Below are positions 41,161-50,006 of a stretch of DNA of 64,000 nt, piece after piece. The notes under the pieces were generated by a model. The model was not told where the DNA came from. It did not search any database and saw nothing but the letters and a program-made list of their open reading frames with translations. This DNA comes from Paracrocinitomix mangrovi (lineage in GTDB: Bacteria; Bacteroidota; Bacteroidia; Flavobacteriales_D; Crocinitomicaceae): the NCBI RefSeq assembly GCF_019740355.2, contig NZ_CP091819.1:2046001-2110000 (forward strand), written 5' to 3'. How positions within the stretch are numbered: position 1 is the stretch's first letter; each line of letters begins with the position of its first letter. The translations under genes and the position numbers were made by a program.

Positions 41161-41757
41161 TTATTTTAATTTCAACATAGCTAAAAGTATAGCTTCTATA
41201 TTATCCATTTGATATTGTTGTTGAATAGTGCCCATGTGTACGTATTGTAAAACTTGCTCGTCAACATTGTTCTCAATCATTCCCAAAAAGTTGTCTTCAA
41301 TTGAATTTATTAACTCCTGTCTCTCTGTAGTTAACCAAAATTTTAATTTTTCTTCTTCTTTTGCATGACAGATGAACTGCTTATCAAAAGTATCTACTCC
41401 AATTTTAACATCCGTATACCCAACCAATTTGGCCAATTTCATACCCCAGTACTCAGGCATAATCTGAAAATCAAAATCTACAGTACAGGGAGATATTTTT
41501 ACATAGGTCCAAAACGTTGGTTTGTGTTCTAGCCGAGTAGCAACAGCTTCTATCAGTTCAAAATCATAACCATCAATTTTTCCGGATATGTGTAATCGTC
41601 CTTTTTTAAGAACATCATCAACATGAATTTCCAAATCGTATTTATGGGCAAAATCAATTACAGCCTTCTCTCTGGAAGCGCGCAACTTAAAACCCCAAAT
41701 GATTCCCAATATGATAATCAATATAAAGGCAAACAATACATAAAATCCGGGATGCAT
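41161..41757 (-). CDS. Single-helix membrane protein of unknown function
   Basis: 198 residues: one N-terminal helix (YVLFAFILIIILGIIWGFKL) and a cytoplasmic part with no recognised motif. It lies 15 bases from the stop of the next lipoprotein gene on the same strand. Confidence 0.62.
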   Translation of the reverse strand: MHPGFYVLFAFILIIILGIIWGFKLRASREKAVIDFAHKYDLEIHVDDVLKKGRLHISGKIDGYDFELIEAVATRLEHKPTFWTYVKISPCTVDFDFQIMPEYWGMKLAKLVGYTDVKIGVDTFDKQFICHAKEEEKLKFWLTTERQELINSIEDNFLGMIENNVDEQVLQYVHMGTIQQQYQMDNIEAILLAMLKLK

Positions 41758-41772
41758 CCGTTAAATGTAAAC

Positions 41773-42579
41773 TTATTCCGTCACATTAAACAGCACCTCA
41801 TAATGTCCAAAAGGCGCATTGTTAAATTGCAATGCAGGTAAATACTGCTTAAATGCAATCTCTAAATATGGCGGATGTAAATAATACTCAGTGTAATTTG
41901 AGTACAATTGAATTGTCATGCCGGTAACAAAAGGATTAGCCGTTTCATTCTCCAAATTAACTGTTACTTCTTGCGGATTCCAAAGCCCTCCTTCACCAAA
42001 TCTATAGTAATAAATTTCACGGAAACCTCCTCCAGGATCTACACATGTTCCGATCATTGTTGCTTTTGTATAATTCCAAATGGTTGCTGAATCATATACC
42101 CCATCTGTATTTTTAAAGAAAAATACCTGAATTGAATCTAAATCTTCCATAAAAGTATTGGAAGTATCTAAGACTGGTTCAACCTGATCTTTAAAGAAAA
42201 TATCTCTTGTAACATGGTCTGATTCTTCACCCAAAACATCCTTGGAATAAACCTCCAAAATAGCCGGACCTATTGATACAGTTGGGGGCAAAGTAATCCA
42301 GTGCGTATAATCAAAACTGCTACCGCTCACTTCAATACTGTCTTCAAAATCGTAATTATATGAAGCATTAGGACTTGACAATTTAAAATGAATAGAAGCT
42401 AAATCATTGTCATCTGTTGCAATACCTTCAACACTAAAAGCATAATCATTTAATAATTCAGCATTTTCCAGTGGCTTAACAATTGACACAGCCGGTTTGT
42501 CATTAGGTTCCTCATTATTACATGATGAAATAGATAATGACGAAGCAAACGCAGCTAAAACTACAGTGAACTTTTTCAT
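41773..42579 (-). CDS. Lipoprotein with Ig-like (DUF4625-type) region
   Basis: Starting at 42579 (MKKFTVVLAAFASSLSISSC) gives 268 residues with a lipoprotein signal; the longer frame upstream is rejected. AVSIVKPLENAELLNDYAFS followed by DDNDLASIHFKL resembles the Ig-like domains of DUF4625 lipoproteins. It was probably exported to the outer membrane; no ligand is known. Confidence 0.65.
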   Translation of the reverse strand: MKKFTVVLAAFASSLSISSCNNEEPNDKPAVSIVKPLENAELLNDYAFSVEGIATDDNDLASIHFKLSSPNASYNYDFEDSIEVSGSSFDYTHWITLPPTVSIGPAILEVYSKDVLGEESDHVTRDIFFKDQVEPVLDTSNTFMEDLDSIQVFFFKNTDGVYDSATIWNYTKATMIGTCVDPGGGFREIYYYRFGEGGLWNPQEVTVNLENETANPFVTGMTIQLYSNYTEYYLHPPYLEIAFKQYLPALQFNNAPFGHYEVLFNVTE

Positions 42580-42696
42580 AATTGGATTAAATTTTATGAA
42601 GCTAAATATACGCAATTGAACCATTGAATGGAAGTAAAGCAATTGACATTCATTGCGCAAATAAATTTTTAGCTTTATCCGTACAACCCAAAACGG

Positions 42697-43248
42697 ATGA
42701 CACATCAAGAATCCATATCTCTTTATCATTTGGCTTACTCCAATATTTATAAAATTGTGAGTCAACCCAATCAAAATCTACACCGCAGAGACTTTGTTGA
42801 TTTACACCAAAACTATTATTTCAATAAAGAGCGCATAATAGATTTTTTGTCGGACAATGATTTAATTGAAACAGAAGCAGATCCGGATGTCTTTTATCTC
42901 GCTCCCGAAACATATGATTTATTGGAAGAAGGTCAATTAGGAAGTCGATTACGAGCGTTACTTCCGCAAGCTTTGGACGAGCAACATGATGAAGAATTTG
43001 AAGTTGTGAATGATGAAGACATAGAATTGACGGAAGAGCAAATATTGGCATTTAAAAAGATGAACCGTAAAAATCAGTTCTTAAAGATTACTTTTTACAG
43101 TGCCTTTGGATTGCTTGTGGCCTATTTGCTTTATCAGAGAGAAAGTCGTCCAAAACAAAAAATTGAAATTCACCCAGATGATTTAAAGGATTTACAAGAT
43201 ATAATTGTCATTAAGGATGGGGACACCACTGTATTTCAAACTGAATAA
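42697..43248 (+). CDS. Membrane protein of unknown function
   Basis: 183 residues: a soluble N-terminal part with a winged-helix-like look (RIIDFLSDNDLIETEADPDVF), one membrane helix (FYSAFGLLVAYLLYQ) and a short acidic tail. The start is preceded by ACAACCCAAAACGG and a TAGCTTTA box. It is divergent from the Ig-like lipoprotein gene. Confidence 0.6.
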   Translation: MTHQESISLYHLAYSNIYKIVSQPNQNLHRRDFVDLHQNYYFNKERIIDFLSDNDLIETEADPDVFYLAPETYDLLEEGQLGSRLRALLPQALDEQHDEEFEVVNDEDIELTEEQILAFKKMNRKNQFLKITFYSAFGLLVAYLLYQRESRPKQKIEIHPDDLKDLQDIIVIKDGDTTVFQTE

Positions 43249-43337
43249 GTCAATTCAGACTTTAAACAATTTTAACATTTTGTCGCGAACTTTTTATGCA
43301 ATCTTGTGTAATACGGGAAATTCAAACACACAAGAAG

Positions 43338-44525
43338 ATGAAAATGATCAAAATTATCGGCGCATTGGGATTGATATTCTTATTGAACCCCACTTTTGCT
43401 CAAGATACAAAACCCGAAAAAGTTTACTCCATTATCAAAGTCAGAAAAAACCATGAATGGTATGTAGCGCAATACGGACTTTGGGAAAAAGAAATAGCTA
43501 AAAACAAAAAAAATCCGGATAGCTATTTAAGCATTTATAATGCAGCCCGTATGGCACAAATTACCAGTGAATCTGAAACTGAAAGAGCTGAATGGTTCCA
43601 AAAAATGGATGATGTAATGGATCAGATTAACAACATTTCCGGCACTTTCAATTATTTGTATCTAAAAGGAAGACATGGATACAACAAGGCTTTTGAACTT
43701 TCAGACATGGCAGAGATGGAAAAAATGAGAAAAGAGGCTGACGACTTCATTTTAAAGGCCTATGCAAAAGACCCAAATAGACCGGAAACTTATGATTTTT
43801 TAATGCCTATGTATATCAAACAAGGCAACACGATAAAAGCTACAGAAATTGCGAAACAATGGTTGGCTTCTGGCGATATTACTTACAGCACTTTAGCTTT
43901 AAATTACAATATGCTGGTTTCTACAGAATCTGATGCCATCATCTTTACTGCAGGAGATAATGATACTTTTCCGGCTTATGTACTGCAATTAGGAAAGGGG
44001 ATCCAAAAAGATGTGACCATTATGAATATCTATTTAATGACTAAAAGTGATTCACATAGAAAAGTAGCTTTTGAAAAAGCCGGCATTCCAGCAATGACTG
44101 ATAGCACAAATATTCAAAGTGCAGTTATTGAACACGTTATTAAACACAAAGGTGAAAAACAAGTTTACTTTTCTAATGGTTTTCCTTTTCAAGACTTTGA
44201 GGTATTGAACGAGCACATTTACTCTGTAGGAATAGCCTGGCATTACTTTGAAAATAATTATTTCAACATCAACTACCTGATCAACAATTACGAAAACAAC
44301 TACATTCTTGATCACATCAAGCACGACAAAATTGTTTACGAATCATACCCTGAATTAGCACATGATCATAACCTCAGCTATTCAGGCAGTATGTTCCACT
44401 TATTGGATCATTATCATGTAACAGGAAATCAAAAGAAATTTGATGAAACAAAGGCCATGATTTTAAAAGTGGGTAAAGGCAGCTCTTATGAAGAGCAGAT
44501 AAATGAACTACTTGAAAGATATTAA
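43338..44525 (+). CDS. Secreted protein resembling the C-terminal part of DUF2723 proteins
   Basis: ATG at 43338 gives 395 residues with a signal peptide (IIGALGLIFLLNPTFAQ). TPR-like helices are followed by IIFTAGDNDTFPAYVLQ and KDVTIMNIYLM, the motif found after the membrane part of DUF2723 (TMEM260-like) glycosyltransferases, here without any membrane domain. Whether it has an enzymatic or a binding role is unclear. Confidence 0.68.
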   Translation: MKMIKIIGALGLIFLLNPTFAQDTKPEKVYSIIKVRKNHEWYVAQYGLWEKEIAKNKKNPDSYLSIYNAARMAQITSESETERAEWFQKMDDVMDQINNISGTFNYLYLKGRHGYNKAFELSDMAEMEKMRKEADDFILKAYAKDPNRPETYDFLMPMYIKQGNTIKATEIAKQWLASGDITYSTLALNYNMLVSTESDAIIFTAGDNDTFPAYVLQLGKGIQKDVTIMNIYLMTKSDSHRKVAFEKAGIPAMTDSTNIQSAVIEHVIKHKGEKQVYFSNGFPFQDFEVLNEHIYSVGIAWHYFENNYFNINYLINNYENNYILDHIKHDKIVYESYPELAHDHNLSYSGSMFHLLDHYHVTGNQKKFDETKAMILKVGKGSSYEEQINELLERY

Positions 44526-44591
44526 AAGTTAGATTTTTTCAGTTCGAGAAAACGAGGCGAAGCCGTTCATTACAAATGTTCAGGCTTTTCC

Positions 44592-45182
44592 TTGTATAAA
44601 GAGAAAGCATTGAAAACAGATTTAAAAAATAGCACAGATGAATCCTTGATGAAAGCAGTTCAGATCGGTGAACTCAATGCTTTTAATGAAATATATCTGC
44701 GATACAGTGACAGATTGCTTTACTTCTTGTACAAGATGTTAGGGCAAGATGAAGCTACTGCTCAGGATATTTTGCAAGAAATCTTCATCACTATTGCTGA
44801 AGCTCCGGATAAGTTTGATTGCAATAAAAATTTCAAAACCTGGGTATTTGCAATAGCTGCCAATCGCTGCAAAAATCATTTCAGAGACCATAAAAACAAA
44901 TTCACTTCCCTACCCGATAATTTTGATCATCAAGATGTGTTTGTAGATACTCAAAATGAAAACGGATTAGAGGAAATGCAGCAAAGACTCAATATGGCAG
45001 TGCAAAAATTGCATCCTGCTTATAAAGAAACCTTTGTGCTGCGCTATTTTGAAGGATTGACGAACGAAGAGATCACTGAGATTTTGGATTGCCCATTGGG
45101 AACCGTAAAATCAAGACTGCACAATGCTTTGAAAATATTGAACCAGGAACTTAAAGAATTTTATTCTCAATTAAATCTATGA
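44592..45182 (+). CDS. ECF-type RNA polymerase sigma factor
   Basis: 196 residues from a TTG; another TTG at 44610 is an equally possible start. Region 2 is visible in AFNEIYLRYSDRLLYFLYKM and FKTWVFAIAANRCKNHFRDH, and region 4 in LHPAYKETFVLRYFEGLTNE and CPLGTVKSRLHNALK. The gene is followed after four bases by a membrane protein with the layout of an anti-sigma partner. Targets are unknown. Confidence 0.9.
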   Translation: MYKEKALKTDLKNSTDESLMKAVQIGELNAFNEIYLRYSDRLLYFLYKMLGQDEATAQDILQEIFITIAEAPDKFDCNKNFKTWVFAIAANRCKNHFRDHKNKFTSLPDNFDHQDVFVDTQNENGLEEMQQRLNMAVQKLHPAYKETFVLRYFEGLTNEEITEILDCPLGTVKSRLHNALKILNQELKEFYSQLNL

Positions 45183-45186
45183 TATT

Positions 45187-45825
45187 ATGAGAACTACATT
45201 ATTGACATTACTTGAAACCAAGAATTTTGAACAGCTCACAAATGATGAGCGATTGTTGGTATTATCAGAAATGACCGCAGAGGAATATCTGGAGCAGAGG
45301 AAAATCATTTTAGCGACAAAATCTTTGGCTGCTCAAGAAAGAAAAACTTTGCAGGCAAATCCTTCCATTTTGCTGGCCGCTCAAAACAAGTTCAACACCA
45401 ATCAAAAAGCAGTTAAAAAAGGCGGATTGCTACTATTATGGCAGCATAAAATCCCAAGCTGGGCTGCAGTAGCAGCTTGTATATTGTTGATGTTTTCTGT
45501 TTGGGGATTCAATGAATACAATCAAGACACAACAGAGCGCACTGTGATAACTGAAATTGTAAGAGACACCGTTTATCAGGATAAAATAGTAGAAGTAACA
45601 GTTCCGCAAAAGGCAGATACGATTGTGAAAATTGTATACAAAAATGTACCATCTGAAGATAAAGAGGAGCCTATTCAAATTGCATCAAACTACAACGTTT
45701 CCGAAGATTTGATCAACCCCAATTTTGAATACACCGATCACCAATACTGCAGTGTGCTTCCTTGCAATGATCTTAGTACAGGATTATCCCGAGCAAACGA
45801 CTCAATTAGTATGATGTTCAGATAA
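45187..45825 (+). CDS. Putative membrane-anchored partner of the ECF sigma factor
   Basis: 212 residues: a cytoplasmic helical N-terminus (about 90 residues), one membrane helix (SWAAVAACILLMFSVWGF) and a periplasmic tail with repeated Val/Thr-rich coiled segments (ITEIVRDTVYQDKIVEVTV). The layout and position four bases after the sigma gene suggest an anti-sigma factor, although no zinc motif is visible. Confidence 0.68.
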   Translation: MRTTLLTLLETKNFEQLTNDERLLVLSEMTAEEYLEQRKIILATKSLAAQERKTLQANPSILLAAQNKFNTNQKAVKKGGLLLLWQHKIPSWAAVAACILLMFSVWGFNEYNQDTTERTVITEIVRDTVYQDKIVEVTVPQKADTIVKIVYKNVPSEDKEEPIQIASNYNVSEDLINPNFEYTDHQYCSVLPCNDLSTGLSRANDSISMMFR

Positions 45826-46062
45826 ATTTAAATTTTTGTTGACCAACAAATGCGGTCATAAAAGTTTTCTCCTATTTTTGCAACAGTAATGTGCTTATCA
45901 CGTCCAAATATTATTATTAATAATTGCTGGTGTTTCTGGAACACCAATAGGACGTATCATGTCTTTATGATGACCCAAATTGGGTAATTAGCACACAGAA
46001 GTTCCCGATCTTCTTCGAATCAAATCGGACCAATCAAACATTTTAAATTCAATCTATGTGCT

Positions 46063-46893
46063 ATGGAAACGATAGCAACAAGTAGTGTATTAAAGCCCGT
46101 TTCAGAGAGTCGACTGAAATATTTAGAATTGCGGGCCAAGGAATTGGAAGAAAGCATTCAATATGCAGGAAGCTTGCAACGCTCCATTCTTCCCAATGAA
46201 AAACTATTCAAAAATGCATTTGATGATGCCTTTGTAATGTTTAAACCAAAGGACATTGTAAGCGGAGATTTTTATTGGATAGCAACATACGGTAATGACG
46301 TATATATCGCAGTAGGAGATTGTACAGGACACGGCGTACCGGGAGCCATGGTCAATATTGCCGGCAACACTATTTTAAAGCAGATTATCAGACAAAAAGA
46401 TGTTTCCAGCCCGTCTGATATAATATCTCTTTTAGATAAAGAATTGGTGGCATTGTTCAATGACAACCTCACTGTAGGACAAACCTATGACGGGATGGAC
46501 ATTGCTTTTTGTAAGTTCAACTTAAAAACCAAAAAGGCATCATTTTGTGGTGCAGGTCGCCCTTTGGTTTTGGTAAGAGATGGACAATTGATTGAATTCA
46601 AAAAAGGACCATCTTCTGTTGGCTACAATGATTTGGTAGTAAAGGAGTTTCCTACAATTGAAATTGAATTAAAAAAAGGAGATCAGTTCTACTTGTTTTC
46701 GGATGGATATACAGATCAATTTGGTGGAGAAAACATTAAAAAATTCAACAGACGACGTTTTCGAAACCTTCTGTTATCGTTAGAAGAGATGAGAATGGAA
46801 GACCAAAAAGAAGAGTTGGAACTTTCATTAGAAAACTGGAAAGGAAAGTATGAGCAGATAGATGACGTTTGTGTTATTGGAGTACGGGTATAA
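46063..46893 (+). CDS. SpoIIE-type PP2C phosphatase
   Basis: 276 residues, cytoplasmic, with a short coiled N-terminus (KYLELRAKELEESIQYAGSL) and a full PP2C domain: IVSGDFYWIA, GDCTGHGVPGAM, FSDGYTDQFGG and the ending QIDDVCVIGVRV. It closely parallels the phosphatase domain of the first gene. The upstream gap has a good -7 box (TATTTTTG, 45873-45880) and a GGTGTT/AACACC hairpin. It probably takes part in partner switching with a STAS protein; a STAS-like gene lies at 48562. Confidence 0.9.
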   Translation: METIATSSVLKPVSESRLKYLELRAKELEESIQYAGSLQRSILPNEKLFKNAFDDAFVMFKPKDIVSGDFYWIATYGNDVYIAVGDCTGHGVPGAMVNIAGNTILKQIIRQKDVSSPSDIISLLDKELVALFNDNLTVGQTYDGMDIAFCKFNLKTKKASFCGAGRPLVLVRDGQLIEFKKGPSSVGYNDLVVKEFPTIEIELKKGDQFYLFSDGYTDQFGGENIKKFNRRRFRNLLLSLEEMRMEDQKEELELSLENWKGKYEQIDDVCVIGVRV

Positions 46894-47029
46894 ACCCGTC
46901 TCCTTAATAACACAAATCCTGAGCGTAGTCGAAGGATAGTTTGAATCAACAAGGATTAAACTTGGAGTGCGCGTATAATGATTTGACAATTAGCGTTGAA
47001 AAATTAACTTTAAACAAGATTCTATTGTT

Positions 47030-47620
47030 ATGACTGAACGAAAACCTGAATTGGAACAATTTATAAAAATGAATTTTGGTGCGCATGATGAAGATTTGCA
47101 AAAAATAAGTTCATACTTCACCATTTTACCTTTAAAGAAAGGGGCTCATTTTTTAAAAAAAGGTCAATATTCAGATAAGTTAGGCTTTGTAAAGTCCGGC
47201 GTTTTAAGAGAATATGTTGAAGTTGATGACAAAGAAGTTACCAAGTGGATTTCAACTGAAGGATATTTTGTGACCGACATTATTGGGTTCTTTTTTGATG
47301 AAACGGCCAGGTACAACATTCATGCTATTGAGGACAGTGAATTATATGTTGTTGACAGAAATACCTATCGCCAAATAGGAAATGATATCCAACGCTGGAA
47401 AGAATTGGAAAAACTCTTTATTGCAAAATGTTTTGCAGTGTTAGAGCAAAGAGTGATGAATCATCTTAGCCTGTCTGCAGAAGAAAGATATTTGGCCCTG
47501 TTTGAAATCAATAAATCACTTTTCAATACTGTTCCGCTTCAATACATAGCATCAATGCTTGGAATGACCCCTGAAACTTTCAGCAGAATCAGAAATAAAC
47601 TGGCTGATTCAACTTCTTGA
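47030..47620 (+). CDS. Crp/Fnr family transcriptional regulator
   Basis: 196 residues. A cyclic-nucleotide-binding-type barrel (ILPLKKGAHFLKKGQYSDKLGFVKSG) is followed by a dimerisation helix and a C-terminal helix-turn-helix (PLQYIASMLGMTPETFSRIRNK). The R-E phosphate-binding motif of true cAMP receptors is not obvious, so the ligand may differ or be absent. The adjacent SRPBCC gene is a possible target. Confidence 0.88.
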   Translation: MTERKPELEQFIKMNFGAHDEDLQKISSYFTILPLKKGAHFLKKGQYSDKLGFVKSGVLREYVEVDDKEVTKWISTEGYFVTDIIGFFFDETARYNIHAIEDSELYVVDRNTYRQIGNDIQRWKELEKLFIAKCFAVLEQRVMNHLSLSAEERYLALFEINKSLFNTVPLQYIASMLGMTPETFSRIRNKLADSTS

Positions 47621-47679
47621 TATATGTCAAGAGGAGCAGCTTGAATTGTCTTGATCTTTGAAGAAACAAAAACATCAAG

Positions 47680-48114
47680 ATGAAAAATATCAACTTAAAT
47701 GCCCCTGTACATAGTGTTCAAACAATTTCAATTAACAGCAACATTGAAAAAGTTTGGGAAATACTCACCGAAATTAATCAATGGAAAAACTGGCAAAAAG
47801 ATATCACATTTGCCAAAATTCAAGGAGATCCAAAACCTAACACCACTTTTGAGTGGAAATCAGGTGGAATCAAAATCAAATCGCGCATTCATACCAACAA
47901 TGTCAATCAAGTTTTTGGATGGACAGGAAAGGCAATTGGCACCAGAGCTATCCACAACTGGTCACTTTCAAGTCAAGAAAACCAAACAATTGTTGAAGTA
48001 TCTGAAAGTATGGAAGGTTTGATACCCTCAATGTTTAAATCTGCAATGTCAAAAAAGCTTCATGAAGGTTTAAATAATTGGCTGGGCTATCTAAAAGATA
48101 AATGTGAAAATTAA
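47680..48114 (+). CDS. SRPBCC / polyketide-cyclase-like protein
   Basis: 144 residues with the SRPBCC pattern: ISINSNIEKVWEILTEINQW at the N-terminus, PNTTFEWKSGGIKIKSRI, and a C-terminal helix (MFKSAMSKKLHEGLNNWLGY). Family members bind small hydrophobic molecules. It follows the Crp/Fnr gene by 59 bases. Confidence 0.85.
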   Translation: MKNINLNAPVHSVQTISINSNIEKVWEILTEINQWKNWQKDITFAKIQGDPKPNTTFEWKSGGIKIKSRIHTNNVNQVFGWTGKAIGTRAIHNWSLSSQENQTIVEVSESMEGLIPSMFKSAMSKKLHEGLNNWLGYLKDKCEN

Positions 48115-48203
48115 AATTCACCGAACTCATACTTTTTTCAACCAATCAACACATTTGGGTGCTAAAGTGAACAGCAAGTCATTAACTTGAAGCAAAAAGT
48201 GTC

Positions 48204-48554
48204 ATGAAAAAATTTGTTTTGCCGTTCATTTTAGTTCTTCTTGTTGGAGTTTCTTCATGTGATGCCACAAAAAAAAGTAAGGAACAAAATGATGGACCTC
48301 CAGTTTCATATAAAAAAGATATATACCCGATAATGGAGCGCAGTTGCACACCTTGTCATTTTCCTGAAAAGGGCAGAAAAGAAATGCTGAATAACTATGA
48401 AACAACTGTTGCAAACATTGATGAAATTATCAAGCGTATTCAGCTTAAGCCAAATGACATCAAATTCATGCCATACAAACAAAAAAAGCAGGCATTATCT
48501 GCAGAAGAAATAGCGTTGTTAAAAAATTGGCAAGCGCAAGGAATGCCTGAATAG
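48204..48554 (+). CDS. Heme c lipoprotein
   Basis: 116 residues with a lipoprotein signal (ILVLLVGVSSCDATK). One heme attachment motif CTPCH lies near residue 52 and a candidate axial Met in FMPYKQ near residue 92, so this is a small monoheme cytochrome facing the periplasm. Its redox partner is unknown. Confidence 0.85.
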   Translation: MKKFVLPFILVLLVGVSSCDATKKSKEQNDGPPVSYKKDIYPIMERSCTPCHFPEKGRKEMLNNYETTVANIDEIIKRIQLKPNDIKFMPYKQKKQALSAEEIALLKNWQAQGMPE

Positions 48555-48561
48555 AAGCCAA

Positions 48562-48954
48562 TTAAAAAGTAATCAACCATTCAAACGCCTCCTCCATTGA
48601 ACCAAAGGCTTGAGTGGGTACTACAGGCGTATTCTTTTTCAAAAAGATGTTGTAATCTATTTTTGTAGCAAGATCCTCTACCAAAACAGCAATGGCCTTT
48701 GAATATCTGGTACCTTCTTGAGATGTGGCGTATGATTGTGCTTCTTCAGAAACTTGTAAAAAAGCATGAGTAGTAAAATACAAAGGCATCTTTTCTCCAT
48801 CACCTAACTTACAAACTACCTCTTGCATTTTAGCCAAATGTTTGGTTTCTATCATATTGATCTCCTTATCCCACGAAATATGAATGATCCCATTTTCATA
48901 TAAGGTAGCTTTAAAAAAACCCAATTCCTCTATTGCTTTTCTTACTCTGAACAT
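48562..48954 (-). CDS. STAS-like protein (DUF7793 type)
   Basis: 130 residues without signal. The order ENGIIHISWDKEINMIETKH, then YFTTHAFLQVSEEAQSYA and AIAVLVEDLATKIDYNIFLK fits the SpoIIAA-like single domains common in this phylum. It could be the phosphorylated switch protein acted on by a PP2C phosphatase such as the one at 46063, but no phosphorylatable Ser is certain. Confidence 0.55.
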   Translation of the reverse strand: MFRVRKAIEELGFFKATLYENGIIHISWDKEINMIETKHLAKMQEVVCKLGDGEKMPLYFTTHAFLQVSEEAQSYATSQEGTRYSKAIAVLVEDLATKIDYNIFLKKNTPVVPTQAFGSMEEAFEWLITF

Positions 48955-49121
48955 TGTCGTGCGTAATGATAATAAAATGCCATATTCGGGTCAAACAATT
49001 GTTAATTATAAGAACATTTATTGAGTTGAGTGTTATTTTTTTATCATTTCAATAAAAGTAAAACTATCATTGATGTAGTGCCAAGCCATTCTTAAAACGC
49101 AGATTCCGAATAAAAAAACGG

Positions 49122-49164
49122 GTATTTCCCGCAGTTAAACCAATATAAATAGTTGGTAACTTGC
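49122..49164 (+). promoter_or_regulatory. GTATTTCCCGCA-N23-TAACTTGC promoter
   Basis: GTATTTCCCGCA (49122-49133), overlapping the small palindrome CGGG-TATTT-CCCG, lies 23 bases before TAACTTGC (49157-49164), the same spacing as at 26516. The predicted transcript runs into a terminator at 49277. Confidence 0.5.
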
Positions 49165-49169
49165 ACTGT

Positions 49170-49280
49170 CTACTACATGCAGACCTTCCCCCTTCACTTT
49201 ATATACCGATTTATAATGTGGGTTATAAAAGTGCGAAGCACGCTTTTGTGAATCGTCATGAAAGCGTGCTTTCTTTTACA
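49170..49280 (+). ncRNA. Candidate ~110-base small RNA
   Basis: It is bounded by the promoter at 49122-49164 and a terminator hairpin GAAGCACGCTTT/AAAGCGTGCTTTC (49235-49273) with T-rich tail. Only a 24-codon frame of doubtful value lies inside. The rest of the 411-base gap (48955-49365) shows no gene. Confidence 0.4.
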
Positions 49281-49365
49281 AATCCAATAATTTCTTAAAG
49301 TCGCCAAATAATAAAAGGTATTTGTAGATATTTGTTGCATCTTATAAATTCAACCCAAAACAAAT

Positions 49366-50004
49366 ATGAAATCCTTTGTATATACTTTCAGCATGCTGTT
49401 TCTGCTTGCTTGTTCCTCTAAAGAAAGTGACTGCGTTCAGGAAAAAGAAATTATCACCCAAACAGTAGTAGATACCGTTTACATTGACACCTTGATTCAA
49501 AAGGTATATATCAATGAAGATGAAAATGAACTTGACTATTATGTGAATGATCGTTTACCTGATTGGTTTGTAAAGACAGGAATTTTAAAAGATTTAAAAA
49601 TTAAAGATCATTACCATTATGATCACCGAATGAATCCGCTTTATCTGGAGGCAGACTTTAATGGAGACAGCATTCTAGATTTAGCCATTCCAATAAAAGA
49701 TGATAATACCGAAAAAGAAGGAATCGCTATTATTCATGGAGAAACATTGGAAGTTTTCATTGTTGGAGCGGGATACAGACTAAAAGAAGATTTTGGTGAT
49801 AATCTCAACTGGATGGACATCTGGCAAATAAACAGATTAGAAAACAATCTTGGAACCCAAATAGATGAAAGCGGTGATATTAGTTTGGAACCTACCAAAT
49901 TACAATTAACTACTACTTCAATCTATATAGCAGCATCTGAAATTGGTGGAGGTTTAATCTACTGGGATGGTGAAAAATACAGCTACTTTCATCAAACTTG
50001 TTAA
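49366..50004 (+). CDS. Lipoprotein of unknown function
   Basis: 212 residues with a lipoprotein signal (FSMLFLLACSSKES). A DTVYIDTLIQKVYI coiled segment follows, then a domain with YLEADFNGDSILDLAIPIKD, an FG-GAP-like calcium-binding pattern, and AASEIGGGLIYWDGEKY. The leader AACCCAAAACAA precedes the ATG. Confidence 0.68.
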   Translation: MKSFVYTFSMLFLLACSSKESDCVQEKEIITQTVVDTVYIDTLIQKVYINEDENELDYYVNDRLPDWFVKTGILKDLKIKDHYHYDHRMNPLYLEADFNGDSILDLAIPIKDDNTEKEGIAIIHGETLEVFIVGAGYRLKEDFGDNLNWMDIWQINRLENNLGTQIDESGDISLEPTKLQLTTTSIYIAASEIGGGLIYWDGEKYSYFHQTC

Positions 50005-50006
50005 GT

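Noticed and set aside
43205-43456. 83-codon frame
   Set aside because: It overlaps the end of one gene and the start of the next in another frame, with no coding character.
47699-48022. 107-codon frame inside the SRPBCC gene
   Set aside because: It is a shadow in another frame of a well-supported gene.
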